A stretch of 34,938 nt of DNA, from positions 1-34,938 of the IMG/VR virus record IMGVR_UViG_3300037296_000122. One strand, 5' to 3'. Numbering within the stretch: the first letter of the stretch is position 1; every line of letters starts with the position of its first letter. The notes beneath the pieces were generated by a model that was not told where the DNA came from, searched no databases, and saw nothing but the letters and a program-made list of their open reading frames with translations. Both the position numbers and the translations under genes were made by a program. The DNA comes from a virus. This document shows positions 5,719 through 12,557 of this stretch, piece after piece.

Positions 5719-5735
5719 TTACAGTTCTCCACCAT

Positions 5736-6101
5736 CTATTGGTTAAATTTAATCTTTAATAAATTAATAAATCTTGCCGTTCTAATCCAGTCAATTTCAT
5801 TGTTTGGAGTAGGGTTAATTATTTCCATCTGTCTAGATTTTAAATTGATTTCACCTAGTTTAAATTTTGTTATTCTTGATTGTTTTTTAAGTATTGCACC
5901 AATAGAGAAGTAGTGATTCTTCTTTCTATTGGTTAGTATTTCAACATCATGTATTTGTTTTCTATGTGAATAATCCATAGGTATGATTCTTTTAATTGAA
6001 ACATTCTCTAAGCCACGACAACCAACAATAGAGATTTTTCTACCGTGAAAATCGCAAATTATTTCCCTTGCTTCATCTTTATCTTTAACTCTATTTTTCA
6101 T
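5736..6101 (-). CDS. Hypothetical early protein
   Basis: A 121-aa basic, beta-rich protein (MKNRVKDKDEAREIICDF...). Two Cys (C16, C28) and many Lys and Arg are present; there is no membrane segment. Its ATG overlaps the TGA of the 70-aa gene upstream and has AGGAAA eight bases before it. No known family is recognised. Confidence 0.68.
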   Translation of the reverse strand: MKNRVKDKDEAREIICDFHGRKISIVGCRGLENVSIKRIIPMDYSHRKQIHDVEILTNRKKNHYFSIGAILKKQSRITKFKLGEINLKSRQMEIINPTPNNEIDWIRTARFINLLKIKFNQ

Positions 6102-6310
6102 ATAGTATTTCCTGTACTATAATCTACTGTTATTTCAAATTTCTTCATAAAATCTCTTTCGGTTCTCACATAATAAACATGGCTCTGTGGGTTTCTATAA
6201 ACCAAAAAGTAAAACCATCTTCTAAACAATTTAAGACCTATGGAAAATTCAAGAATATAAGTCTTTCCAGTTTTTAAATGCAAAAATGGTTGTTTTTCTA
6301 AATTAATCAC
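6098..6310 (-). CDS. Small hypothetical protein (GTG start)
   Basis: A 70-aa protein that begins INLEKQPFLHLKTGKTYILE and is aromatic-rich in the middle (LFRRWFYFLVYRNP). The start is GTG at 6310, with GGGAG eight bases upstream. It is coupled to the next gene by a 4-base overlap. The PFLHLKTGKTY opening suggests a small beta-barrel fold, but no named family can be supported. Confidence 0.65.
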   Translation of the reverse strand: MINLEKQPFLHLKTGKTYILEFSIGLKLFRRWFYFLVYRNPQSHVYYVRTERDFMKKFEITVDYSTGNTI

Positions 6311-6337
6311 AGTTTTCTCCCTTCCATAATCCCATCC

Positions 6338-6487
6338 TCATATTTCAACTTCGCATCTTTCACAAACTTTGCTTATGTCAGACTTCATTTTCTTTTTTGA
6401 AGTTGTTCTTATTTTTGAAAGCAAGATCATTTCTTCTTTGAGTCTTAAGTCCATTGGTAAAATTCTTTTTCTTATTTCTTTATTCAT
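6338..6487 (-). CDS. 49-aa basic protein with CxxC end
   Basis: Read from the minus strand: MNKEIRKRILPMDLRLKEEM, then ILLSKIRTTSKKKMKSDISK, then VCERCEVEI and TGA. It is highly basic and ends with a CxxC pair. Its ATG follows the stop of the upstream gene by two bases, with AGG five bases before it. Tight packing supports it as real. It may be a small nucleic-acid-binding protein; function unknown. Confidence 0.5.
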   Translation of the reverse strand: MNKEIRKRILPMDLRLKEEMILLSKIRTTSKKKMKSDISKVCERCEVEI

Positions 6488-6489
6488 TT

Positions 6490-6720
6490 CTACCTTTTGT
6501 TGTGTCCGCATAAAAATTCATTACAGCCGCATTTTTCACAATGATCTAGCACTTTTTTATTTTCAAAATTAACTATGCACTCTCTTAAATCTTCGCAATA
6601 ATCTTCCATAAACTTGTCATTAGATTGAAGCTGAAAGTCTGTTAATCTACTCAATAGAGATGTTACAACTAGGTTCATCTTTCTTTTGGGTGAAGCTTTG
6701 CCCCTTATTTGAATGTTCAT
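6490..6720 (-). CDS. Cysteine-rich putative zinc-binding protein
   Basis: A 76-aa protein from the ATG at 6720, chosen because GAGGGC precedes it and it overlaps the TGA of the 29-aa gene. The frame is open to 6780 but that would overlap the small gene. The C-terminus HCEKCGCNEFLCGHNK provides a CxxCxC...CxH cluster likely to bind zinc. The N-terminal half is basic. No known family is recognised. Confidence 0.6.
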   Translation of the reverse strand: MNIQIRGKASPKRKMNLVVTSLLSRLTDFQLQSNDKFMEDYCEDLRECIVNFENKKVLDHCEKCGCNEFLCGHNKR

Positions 6721-6806
6721 AAAAATGCCCTCACAAATTGATAAACGTAATACCAAAACCATGTGCAGATAATCGCACACAGTCCGAATGCTCTTGCACC
6801 GTTCAT
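6717..6806 (-). CDS. 29-aa single-pass membrane peptide
   Basis: Read from the minus strand: MNGARAFGLCAIICTWFWYY, then VYQFVRAFL and TGA. Nearly the whole peptide is one aromatic-rich hydrophobic helix. The ATG overlaps the TGA of the metalloprotease lipoprotein and its TGA overlaps the next ATG, so it is coupled on both sides. Sitting right after an exported lipoprotein, it could act in the same envelope process. Confidence 0.5.
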   Translation of the reverse strand: MNGARAFGLCAIICTWFWYYVYQFVRAFL

Positions 6807-7516
6807 TTACTCACCACCGTATAACACGTCTTTCCCAGATACAGTTTGTACCAAACACGTTTGCAATAAGTTTTGTATTCGCTTGATGACTCCACTGGTG
6901 CTTCATAGTTTGGGTCAACAATACATTTTGAAACTGCACGACCTACAACATAAGGAGTCTGATATTGCCTTCTTTCTGTTTTTTTAAAGTCGTGACCATA
7001 TCCAAGTTTGTGGGAAATTTCGTGATGCGTGTTGCTTGCTGCGTATGCAAGCGAATAATTTTGGTGAAACTTTCTATTCATCCAAATCGTATCAGAATTA
7101 GGGTAGGTGTATCCGACTGTAGAATTGTTTTTGTAATACATTACAAAGTTAAGTGCTGGTTTTTTGCCTCTTAAATTCGCTATCGTTTCTTCGCGGCTAT
7201 CGTCTTTATTGGCTTCAAACCTAGAAGCATTTAAAATATAATTACTATAGCAAGATGAATTGACCGCTTGATCCATAGCCTTAGAGGTAGCCCAGAATTT
7301 AGCAATTTCTTGATTTGTAAAACCTTTGAAAGATTTCACATCAAGAGTATTTTTATCCTCTGAAACCTCTTTGAGTTCAACCTCTTTAACGCTCTCAATT
7401 GGCTCTTCAATAGTTGATTTAATCAAATTTCCCTGTGAATCTTTAATTATCTTTTTCCACTCAATCGATGAGCAAGAGGTAATGAATAATAATAGTACTA
7501 AATTAATTGTTTTCAT
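6803..7516 (-). CDS. Lipoprotein with a metzincin-type zinc protease motif
   Basis: The 237-aa product starts MKTINLVLLLFITSC, a lipoprotein signal with lipobox LFITS-C15. Residues 165-175 read HEISHKLGYGH, an exact HExxHxxGxxH zinc-binding motif with catalytic E166, as in metzincins. Upstream, YTYPNSDTIWMNRKF resembles the edge-strand region preceding the active helix. Cys at 89, 198, 218 and 231 may form disulfides. It should be anchored in the envelope and cut proteins or peptides there. It lies in the early operon between a 60-aa gene and a 29-aa membrane peptide. Superinfection exclusion, surface change or toxin-like roles are possible; none is proven. Confidence 0.82.
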   Translation of the reverse strand: MKTINLVLLLFITSCSSIEWKKIIKDSQGNLIKSTIEEPIESVKEVELKEVSEDKNTLDVKSFKGFTNQEIAKFWATSKAMDQAVNSSCYSNYILNASRFEANKDDSREETIANLRGKKPALNFVMYYKNNSTVGYTYPNSDTIWMNRKFHQNYSLAYAASNTHHEISHKLGYGHDFKKTERRQYQTPYVVGRAVSKCIVDPNYEAPVESSSEYKTYCKRVWYKLYLGKTCYTVVSK

Positions 7517-7685
7517 TTTTATAATTCCTTGAGTGTTTTATGTAGCTCATTGTTGGTTTTATTATTCTGAAATAAAAATTCCAGAATCTATATTCTTTTG
7601 ACTGAAATGCTCCCCAGTTTCCATCTACAGAATCTTTTGAAAAACCCACCTCAATAACTCTTTTTTCGTTCTCTATCAGTGTCAT
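7503..7685 (-). CDS. Small hypothetical protein
   Basis: A 60-aa protein (MTLIENEKRVIEVGFSKDSV...) with an aromatic-rich middle (YRFWNFYFRII). AGGGGG six bases before the ATG is one of the strongest ribosome-binding sites in the operon. It overlaps the lipoprotein gene by 14 bases. No family recognised. Confidence 0.6.
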   Translation of the reverse strand: MTLIENEKRVIEVGFSKDSVDGNWGAFQSKEYRFWNFYFRIIKPTMSYIKHSRNYKNENN

Positions 7686-7694
7686 TTTATCCCC

Positions 7695-8081
7695 CTAATA
7701 TATAGCTGCGTGACCGCAACCCATCCATGATCCATCTTCTTTTTCGCCGTAGTGGTTTTTTTCTAATACCTTGTGACCTGTCGTAAGTTTTTCAGCATAA
7801 ACAAAATCAACATCGTCAAATATAAAATCGTGCCTTGGACTTTCTCCAATTTGCTTTATTTCAAAGTTAACTTTTAGTTCTTTAAAACTGACAACGCCGC
7901 TTTTGTTTCCATCGTTCATCTGAACTCTTGCGCCTTTTGCATAAGAGGTATGTCGTGAGCTTTCTTTTACTGGAAAGTTTAAAGAGTACTCCCCATTCTT
8001 TCCGACTAACCCGAGAGTCGTCCTCATGTTGCCATATTCAAGGCGTATCTTTTCACGTGTACTAATCCTTATCTTTCTCAT
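7695..8081 (-). CDS. Hypothetical beta-rich early protein
   Basis: A 128-aa protein (MRKIRISTREKIRLEYGNMR...) with alternating hydrophobic strands (FKELKVNFEIKQIG, DFIFDDVDFVYAEKL) and a C-terminus SWMGCGHAAIY. GAGGGG precedes the ATG. It follows the replication genes after a 91-bp gap that carries a small hairpin. No membrane segment or known motif; function unknown. Confidence 0.65.
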   Translation of the reverse strand: MRKIRISTREKIRLEYGNMRTTLGLVGKNGEYSLNFPVKESSRHTSYAKGARVQMNDGNKSGVVSFKELKVNFEIKQIGESPRHDFIFDDVDFVYAEKLTTGHKVLEKNHYGEKEDGSWMGCGHAAIY

Positions 8082-8101
8082 TTTCCCCTCTCAAATTAAT
8101 T

Positions 8102-8129
8102 GCCTAGCCCTTAAAAGAGGTGACTAGGC
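8102..8129 (-). other. Hairpin in the gap after the replication genes
   Basis: GCCTAG (8102-8107) and CTAGGC (8124-8129) are perfect inverted repeats with a 16-base loop. The element sits in the 91-bp non-coding gap between the loader-like gene and the 128-aa gene. No T-run follows on the minus strand, so it is not a clear terminator; RNA processing or protein binding is possible. Confidence 0.4.
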
Positions 8130-8172
8130 GTATAAACACATAATTAGTTATGCCCCTCTGTGGCGGTTAAAT

Positions 8173-8805
8173 TTAAGCCCTTTCTTTAATCTTAAAACTA
8201 CACTCTTTGACTGACTTGCCTCTTGTGTAGATATAATCTTTCGTTTCAAATCTAGTAGAATTGTCTTTTTCAGCTTGCTCTTTAACTCTTAAATTTTGCT
8301 CTCTGATTTTTTGAATCGCTCTTTTTGGATTGCCATTCGCAAGAACTAAGTCAGCAAGTGCAATTCTTGCAAAGCATTTTTGTCCTAAAATCTGAGCGTA
8401 AATATCATCAACGTCTTTCATGTTTTCTTTGTGCCAGAAATCTATGTATCTAGTTAGAGTTTCTTCTCCGAGTATTCTTTTTAAATCTTTATAGTTTTCT
8501 TCGTACTGAGCTTGATCTTTAGAAGCTTGCTCATCAGGCTTTCTAACCTCACCAACTGCCGTTTTCTTACGGTTCAATACTTTTTTAATTTGCGTAGTAG
8601 TGGGGAATTGAGAGTCTTCGACGTTTACAATTTCTTCAAGAGTCTCTTCGATTTGTAGGCAACTAAAGCCCCAAATTGTTAACCTGTCGGCTATACGACT
8701 AATCTGACTAGCCGTAACTCTCGATCTGAAATCTCCAGTGTAATTTTGCAAAGTGTTAGCTATTGCTGATTTTATTTGAAATTCATTTTGTGTTAAATCT
8801 CTCAT
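8173..8805 (-). CDS. Replication accessory protein, helicase-loader candidate
   Basis: A 210-aa helical protein starting MRDLTQNEFQIKSAIANTLQ. Its ATG overlaps the stop of the replication initiator, with GGGAG five bases before it. In lambda-like phages the gene immediately after the O-type initiator usually encodes the helicase loader (P or DnaC-like) or a partner. There is no P-loop, so it is not an AAA+ DnaC-type loader; the assignment rests on position, size and helical character. The C-terminal 60 residues are basic (RAIQKIREQNLRVKEQAEK). Confidence 0.55.
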   Translation of the reverse strand: MRDLTQNEFQIKSAIANTLQNYTGDFRSRVTASQISRIADRLTIWGFSCLQIEETLEEIVNVEDSQFPTTTQIKKVLNRKKTAVGEVRKPDEQASKDQAQYEENYKDLKRILGEETLTRYIDFWHKENMKDVDDIYAQILGQKCFARIALADLVLANGNPKRAIQKIREQNLRVKEQAEKDNSTRFETKDYIYTRGKSVKECSFKIKERA

Positions 8806-9641
8806 GCTACTCCCATTTGATTTCTTTTTTCTTTTTGTTTTTCTAGGTATTCTTCATATGTTTCATTTTGAAATTTGTCTGAGTCGCTATTAGCTCCATA
8901 TTCGCCGTTCAAGACGTTTATAATTTTCTCTTGATCGATTAGCCACGTTAGACTCGCAACCCAGTTAGAATCGCCTATTTCGCCCCTTAAAATCGGTGTA
9001 GACTTTACATCTCGAAAGCATTCTTCCCATGTTTCAATTTTCTTTAATTCCTTGTTGAGTTTTATTATTTCAAAGAATTTCTTTTTAGAATCACTCTTCA
9101 AGCCCTTACAGAAACTAAAAGGTTTATGCTTTCCACAAACATCGTTCCAACTTTGAAAAACCTTATCGAACAAATCTGGTTCAATGCTCTCTAGTTTTTC
9201 TTTTTCTTGATCTTGTTCTTTATCTTTTACTTGTTCTTTTACTTGTTCTTTTTCTTTTTCTTTTTCTTTTTCTTCAACCCTTTTTGAAGGGTATTCAAAG
9301 GGTATTAAAACCCTTTCTAATAATCCGTATTTTTTCAACTTTTCTATTACTGGTATATGAGGACGGCACTTAGAAGATAGTTTTCCATATTGAAAATCAA
9401 CAAAAGTATTGAGCCAATATTTACCATCTTCATATTTTTCAATACGATTACCGAACTTCTCTAAATCTTTCTCAGTTACTTCTAGTCCAATCTGAAAAGA
9501 TGCAAGCTCAGCGTCAAACTCAACTAATCCAGCATGATCGCAGTTGCATCTCAACCATTCCCATAAGCACTTTAACTCTGGACTCAACCTTCTAAACCAC
9601 TTCTTTGAATACAAACTTGTATCTGTAAATCTTTTTGCCAT
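8802..9641 (-). CDS. Phage replication initiator (O/DnaD-like organizer)
   Basis: A 279-aa protein. The N-terminal about 110 residues (MAKRFTDTSLYSKKWFRRLS... WLRCNCDHAGLVEFD... HIPVIEKLKKYGL) match the winged-helix domain usual in phage replisome organizers. A Lys/Glu repeat linker follows at about 122-153, then a C-terminal domain with WNDVCGKHKP and WLIDQEKI. The ATG at 9641 is chosen over an upstream TTG. The linker region contains inverted ACCCTT/AAGGGT repeats (9277-9316) that could be an origin, as lambda ori lies inside O. It is expected to bind the origin and recruit the replicative helicase. Confidence 0.75.
   Translation of the reverse strand: MAKRFTDTSLYSKKWFRRLSPELKCLWEWLRCNCDHAGLVEFDAELASFQIGLEVTEKDLEKFGNRIEKYEDGKYWLNTFVDFQYGKLSSKCRPHIPVIEKLKKYGLLERVLIPFEYPSKRVEEKEKEKEKEQVKEQVKDKEQDQEKEKLESIEPDLFDKVFQSWNDVCGKHKPFSFCKGLKSDSKKKFFEIIKLNKELKKIETWEECFRDVKSTPILRGEIGDSNWVASLTWLIDQEKIINVLNGEYGANSDSDKFQNETYEEYLEKQKEKRNQMGVA
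9277..9316. other. Candidate replication origin: four ACCCTT/AAGGGT repeats
   Basis: In 40 bases there are two ACCCTT and two AAGGGT motifs in alternating orientation. The last pair is perfect: AAAGGGT, six bases (ATTAAA), ACCCTTT. They lie in the initiator gene next to its highly repetitive, T-rich coding linker (about 9195-9275). Iterons inside the initiator gene are known from lambdoid phages. Function here is inferred. Confidence 0.35.
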
Positions 9642-9679
9642 TTCCCTAATTCCCCTCAATCTCTCTCAATTACGTTGTG

Positions 9680-10012
9680 TTATGCTTGTTCTCTTAAATA
9701 TTCCATTTTGCTGTATTCATACTCACTGGCTTCAATTAAAAGCTCACTCTCAACGCTCTCAATTGCCTCTTTGGTGAGATAACCTGTTACATCGAAGCGA
9801 TTATCACCTTCAACTATCTCGACGCTCAGATCGTCAACGTAGGCAGGATTTCCAGGATCTAATCTCGTTTGCTTTTCTTCTTTAACGAGAGTTCCACTAA
9901 TTTCGCAAGTTACTGACGAATCTAATAAGTCACCATGTCTTGATAGAAAACTTGCATGACAAGATAAAATGAAGTCTTTTATTTCTAGTTCTGTATCTAT
10001 TTTGTGATTCAT
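9680..10012 (-). CDS. Hypothetical early protein
   Basis: A 110-aa acidic protein (MNHKIDTELEIKDFILSCHA...) with a beta-rich middle (SVTCEISGTLVKEEKQTRLD) and an acidic helical C-terminus. AAGGAAAATT precedes its ATG. It lies between the exonuclease and the replication initiator, where lambda-like phages often carry small recombination or single-strand-binding accessories. No OB-fold signature is clear. Function unknown. Confidence 0.65.
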   Translation of the reverse strand: MNHKIDTELEIKDFILSCHASFLSRHGDLLDSSVTCEISGTLVKEEKQTRLDPGNPAYVDDLSVEIVEGDNRFDVTGYLTKEAIESVESELLIEASEYEYSKMEYLREQA

Positions 10013-10038
10013 AATTTTCCTTTTATTAATTCAAGAAA

Positions 10039-10082
10039 TATCTGCGACAGCCAAAACCGATCAAAGTTAACTGCCGCAGATA
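10039..10082 (-). other. Strong hairpin between exonuclease and downstream gene
   Basis: TATCTGCG and CGCAGATA are perfect 8-base arms, continued past one mismatch by CAG/CTG, with a 20-base loop (10051-10070). It almost fills the 74-bp gap downstream of the exonuclease gene. No T-run follows in the minus direction, so it may protect or process the operon mRNA, or bind a protein, rather than end transcription. Confidence 0.55.
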
Positions 10083-10086
10083 CGTC

Positions 10087-10704
10087 TTAGGCCGCTTGGA
10101 GAAGCCTTAATTTTTCATATTTTTCTTTAATTAATTCAGTGCAAATTAAGATTTTTTCTTGCATCGATTTTATAAATTTCTCATCACGATTAACGACAAC
10201 ATGAAGTCCCATGATCTCAGGATGATAAGAGCCAAAAACCCATTGATCGAAACCAGTTACCATCATTGAGCCTTGAACTTGCTGCATGTATTTTGCGGGT
10301 AGATCGTTAGCGCTAAGATAACCAACATGAGTATGGGCCATTGGACATTTGAGTTCTAAGCCAATTTTTTTATCAAGATCAATTGCATCAGGTGAGCAAC
10401 CAAAACCGCCCAAATCGGACTCTAAGAAGCCAACAGGCTTAAAGTTATGGTCATAAGAGAAGTTAAAGAAATCCAAAGCTGCTTGCTCTAATCTATTTCC
10501 TCGCTCCATTGCTTCACTTTTATAAAACTCGTCAGGCTTTCCAAGAATTAACTCAGCGACGGCACGATTTATAACGTGTTCATGTGAAGCTGATAATTTT
10601 CCAGTTTTAGTTATTATTTGGTCATAGTTTGAAGCTGTGATCTTTCCAAGTCTTGCTTTAAACCAATCGTCTTCGCCCTGAGTACATTCGATTATTTTAT
10701 ACAT
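10087..10704 (-). CDS. YqaJ-family phage recombination exonuclease
   Basis: The 205-aa protein has the lambda-exonuclease/YqaJ core: GCSPDAID with catalytic D106, GLELKCP with E117 and K119 (ExK), and YMQQVQGSMMVTGFDQ with the conserved Gln pair. An N-terminal ITASNYDQII matches the family GxTAS-like substrate loop. These enzymes digest one strand of double-stranded DNA ends to give 3' overhangs for a partner annealing protein. The gene overlaps the ERF annealing gene upstream, the usual two-part recombination system. Confidence 0.92.
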   Translation of the reverse strand: MYKIIECTQGEDDWFKARLGKITASNYDQIITKTGKLSASHEHVINRAVAELILGKPDEFYKSEAMERGNRLEQAALDFFNFSYDHNFKPVGFLESDLGGFGCSPDAIDLDKKIGLELKCPMAHTHVGYLSANDLPAKYMQQVQGSMMVTGFDQWVFGSYHPEIMGLHVVVNRDEKFIKSMQEKILICTELIKEKYEKLRLLQAA

Positions 10705-11443
10705 TTCCTATTTCCTTATTCTTTTTCAATCCAATTCTTTTTTGTCTAAGTAGTAGAATTGCGGATTTCGCTTCATTTATAGTTAAGTCTTCCAAGTTAC
10801 TAACCTTTAGATAGTTGAAAATTCGTTCTCTATCAGCTCCAGTGTTCTTTATTAAATCCTCAATCTCATCAATCATTAAGGTTGTTGCCATAGTGTCCGT
10901 GGCTCTTCGTGCATCATCGTCAGACTCGGCACTAACTAATCCTAGAGCGTTCTCAAGACCAGCTCTCTTTGCAAAAGTTATTGAAGATTTGGCTCTTTGG
11001 CTTTGGTTCATTCGAGCGTCGTCATGTAGGTTGTAAAAGAAATATGAAGACGTTTTTTCGTGACCTCCACTATGATATATCGTTGTAACCAGTTCACTTT
11101 GGTCTTTGTCGAGCTTAACAATGTCAAAAGAATAAGACAGACCGTTAGAGGCAAGAAAGGGCTTTATAATTGCCACGATTTCATCGAGTGGAGAATAGTT
11201 ATATTGAGTTGTACTCCCAGACTTAGAAGTAAACTTAACCTGTTTTCTTTTTACTATAATAGGGCAGCTCTTTTGAAAGTTAGATAAAGCCTCTTGGAAT
11301 AGCTTTTTTTGCTGCCGCTCTTCCATTTTTATTTGAATATCCAGAAACTTTTCAAGCCTATCGGGATCAATGTCTTTTCTTTTCACTATTTCAATAAGTG
11401 CAGACTGTATTTCACTATCTTCTTTTTTTATTATATCGCTCAT
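10697..11443 (-). CDS. erf: ERF-family single-strand annealing protein
   Basis: The 248-aa protein carries the ERF pattern: YNYSPLDEIVAIIKPFLASN and GLSYSF at about 81-106, then QRAKSSITFAKRAGLENALG and the acidic SDDDAR. ERF proteins coat single-stranded DNA and anneal it to complementary strands, aiding recombination and circularisation of phage DNA. The C-terminal region is charged, usual for partner binding. GAGGTG lies upstream of the ATG. It is co-transcribed with the YqaJ exonuclease downstream, with an 8-base overlap. Confidence 0.9.
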   Translation of the reverse strand: MSDIIKKEDSEIQSALIEIVKRKDIDPDRLEKFLDIQIKMEERQQKKLFQEALSNFQKSCPIIVKRKQVKFTSKSGSTTQYNYSPLDEIVAIIKPFLASNGLSYSFDIVKLDKDQSELVTTIYHSGGHEKTSSYFFYNLHDDARMNQSQRAKSSITFAKRAGLENALGLVSAESDDDARRATDTMATTLMIDEIEDLIKNTGADRERIFNYLKVSNLEDLTINEAKSAILLLRQKRIGLKKNKEIGNV

Positions 11444-11712
11444 TACGCCACCTCTCTTTTTAACTGCTCAAATTTTGTATCGACCAACTCTTGAGATTGA
11501 GCCTCAATGTCTTCTTTCATTGTTTCTGATAGTTGATTTATGAAGTTGTATTTTTCTTTATGAATAGAGCTTGTTACTTTAACGTCGATATCTTCAACAG
11601 AAGCCTCTTCGTCGCCTCTATCTAAACAAATTGTGTATTTCACATTCACCTCAAGGAATAAATCACCGCAAAGTTTTCTATTAAAAGTTAAAGTATCTTT
11701 AAAATCAGCCAT
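11443..11712 (-). CDS. Hypothetical early protein upstream of ERF
   Basis: An 89-aa acidic protein (MADFKDTLTFNRKLCGDLFL...) with strands in the first half and a helical C-terminus (LSETMKEDIEAQSQELVDTK). The ATG at 11712 is chosen because GGAGG stands five bases upstream; the open frame upstream offers only TTG. Its stop overlaps the ERF start. Position suggests an accessory to recombination, but there is no recognised family. Confidence 0.65.
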   Translation of the reverse strand: MADFKDTLTFNRKLCGDLFLEVNVKYTICLDRGDEEASVEDIDVKVTSSIHKEKYNFINQLSETMKEDIEAQSQELVDTKFEQLKREVA

Positions 11713-11812
11713 GTTTGCCTCCAAGCTAGGCGCACCGATGCACCTTGTAGTTTTTTCACTATTATTTATTTAGTCTTGATAAATTTTATTGATTTGTTAA
11801 AGTCTTCCTGAC

Positions 11813-12049
11813 TTAAGCTGCTTCACTTTCTTTTTCTACAATGTGAAACAGTTCTTTTTCATCTAAACCAGTGAATTGCGCCAACAACTCTCTGGTAGTT
11901 TCGTTAGGACAGTGTCCTTGAACATAAAGAATATTTCTCCATGTTGAGAACGAAACGCCTAAAAATTTAATTGCATCTAGTGCTACGCTTGGGTTTGTTC
12001 TTTTCGCTTTTCTGACCCAATCTTTAATTAACTTTCTGTTTGTTTCCAT
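11813..12049 (-). CDS. Cro-like small DNA-binding protein
   Basis: A 78-aa protein, first gene of the leftward early operon, divergent from the XRE repressor. The stretch SVALDAIKFLGVSFSTWRNI followed by QGHCPNETTRELLAQFTGLD resembles an XRE-type helix-turn-helix. AAGGAAGG is the ribosome-binding site. By position and size it is the Cro-type regulator that would bind operators at 12065-12174 and lower repressor synthesis. The motif match is moderate, so Cro identity is largely positional. Confidence 0.65.
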   Translation of the reverse strand: METNRKLIKDWVRKAKRTNPSVALDAIKFLGVSFSTWRNILYVQGHCPNETTRELLAQFTGLDEKELFHIVEKESEAA

Positions 12050-12064
12050 GTAATGACCTTCCTT

Positions 12065-12078
12065 GGATACAATTGTAT
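12065..12078. promoter_or_regulatory. Operator 1 (GGATACAATTGTAT)
   Basis: Contains the perfect 12-base palindrome ATACAATTGTAT (12067-12078). It overlaps the -10 element of the leftward early promoter, so a bound repressor would block the early operon. A near copy (GGATACAATCGTAG) is at 12161-12174. Confidence 0.6.
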
Positions 12079-12082
12079 ACCA
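12074..12082 (-). promoter_or_regulatory. Leftward early promoter, extended -10 (TGGTATACA)
   Basis: In the minus sense TGGTATACA fits an extended -10 (TGnTATAAT) and lies 30 bases upstream of the Cro-like ATG. No good -35 is seen 17 bases upstream (TCTTTT), which is tolerable for extended -10 promoters. Confidence 0.45.
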
Positions 12083-12109
12083 GTCAAAGCTCTTTTAAAA
12101 GACTTTTAT

Positions 12110-12123
12110 ATACTATTGTGTAT
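12110..12123. promoter_or_regulatory. Operator 2 candidate (ATAC-N6-GTAT)
   Basis: ATACTATTGTGTAT has ATAC/GTAT half-sites, as in operator 1, but with a 6-base instead of a 4-base centre. It overlaps TATACT (12109-12114), a candidate rightward -10 for the repressor gene. Confidence 0.4.
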
Positions 12124-12158
12124 TTTTTTCAATTTAATAAGGGATTACAATAAGTTAT

Positions 12159-12557
12159 ATGGATACAATCGTAGATTTTTCCATTTTCCTCAAAGAGGCA
12201 AGAAGTAAATCTTCACTTTCTCAATCTGATTTCGCTGAAAAGATTGGCATACCGATGGCAACTTTTAAGAGTTATGAGATGGGAAAGAGAGCGCCATCAT
12301 TGAATATAGCTATTTCTATCTGTCATAATCTTGGAATAAGTATCAGTGAGGCGATAGGGGAAGTTTCGCCAATAGAGAAGCCAAAAAAGGTCATCGATCT
12401 CGCACAATTCCTTTCTACGACAGCACAAAACTCTGAACTAATCAACCTTATAAGCCAACTACCAAAGAACGATGAATCTAAAGAACTTATTGAGGATTTA
12501 AAGGGAATGATAGAGTTTGAAATCAAGCGGAATCTTGATCTATCTCAAGAGGCTTAA
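12159..12557 (+). CDS. XRE-family phage repressor (short CI-like)
   Basis: The 132-aa protein has a clear helix-turn-helix at about residues 18-64: LSQSDFAEKIGIPMATFKSY followed by EMGKRAPSLNIAISICHNLG, the XRE/HTH_3 pattern. The C-terminal half is helical and lacks the Ser/Lys peptidase domain of RecA-cleavable CI or LexA repressors, so induction must act differently (for example by an antirepressor or by turnover). An operator-like sequence overlaps its own start codon, indicating autoregulation. It diverges from the Cro-like gene across 109 bp. No close Shine-Dalgarno is seen; AAGGG is 15 bases upstream. Confidence 0.85.
   Translation: MDTIVDFSIFLKEARSKSSLSQSDFAEKIGIPMATFKSYEMGKRAPSLNIAISICHNLGISISEAIGEVSPIEKPKKVIDLAQFLSTTAQNSELINLISQLPKNDESKELIEDLKGMIEFEIKRNLDLSQEA
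12161..12174. promoter_or_regulatory. Operator 3 candidate overlapping the repressor start
   Basis: GGATACAATCGTAG matches operator 1 at 12 of 14 bases and begins at the G of the repressor ATG. Repressor bound here would limit its own synthesis. Because it is also coding, the match could be partly chance. Confidence 0.45.

Noticed and set aside
9195-9280. Short T-rich tandem repeats resembling a repeat array
   Set aside because: They encode the Lys/Glu linker of the replication initiator and have no spacers or repeat-spacer periodicity, so this is not CRISPR.
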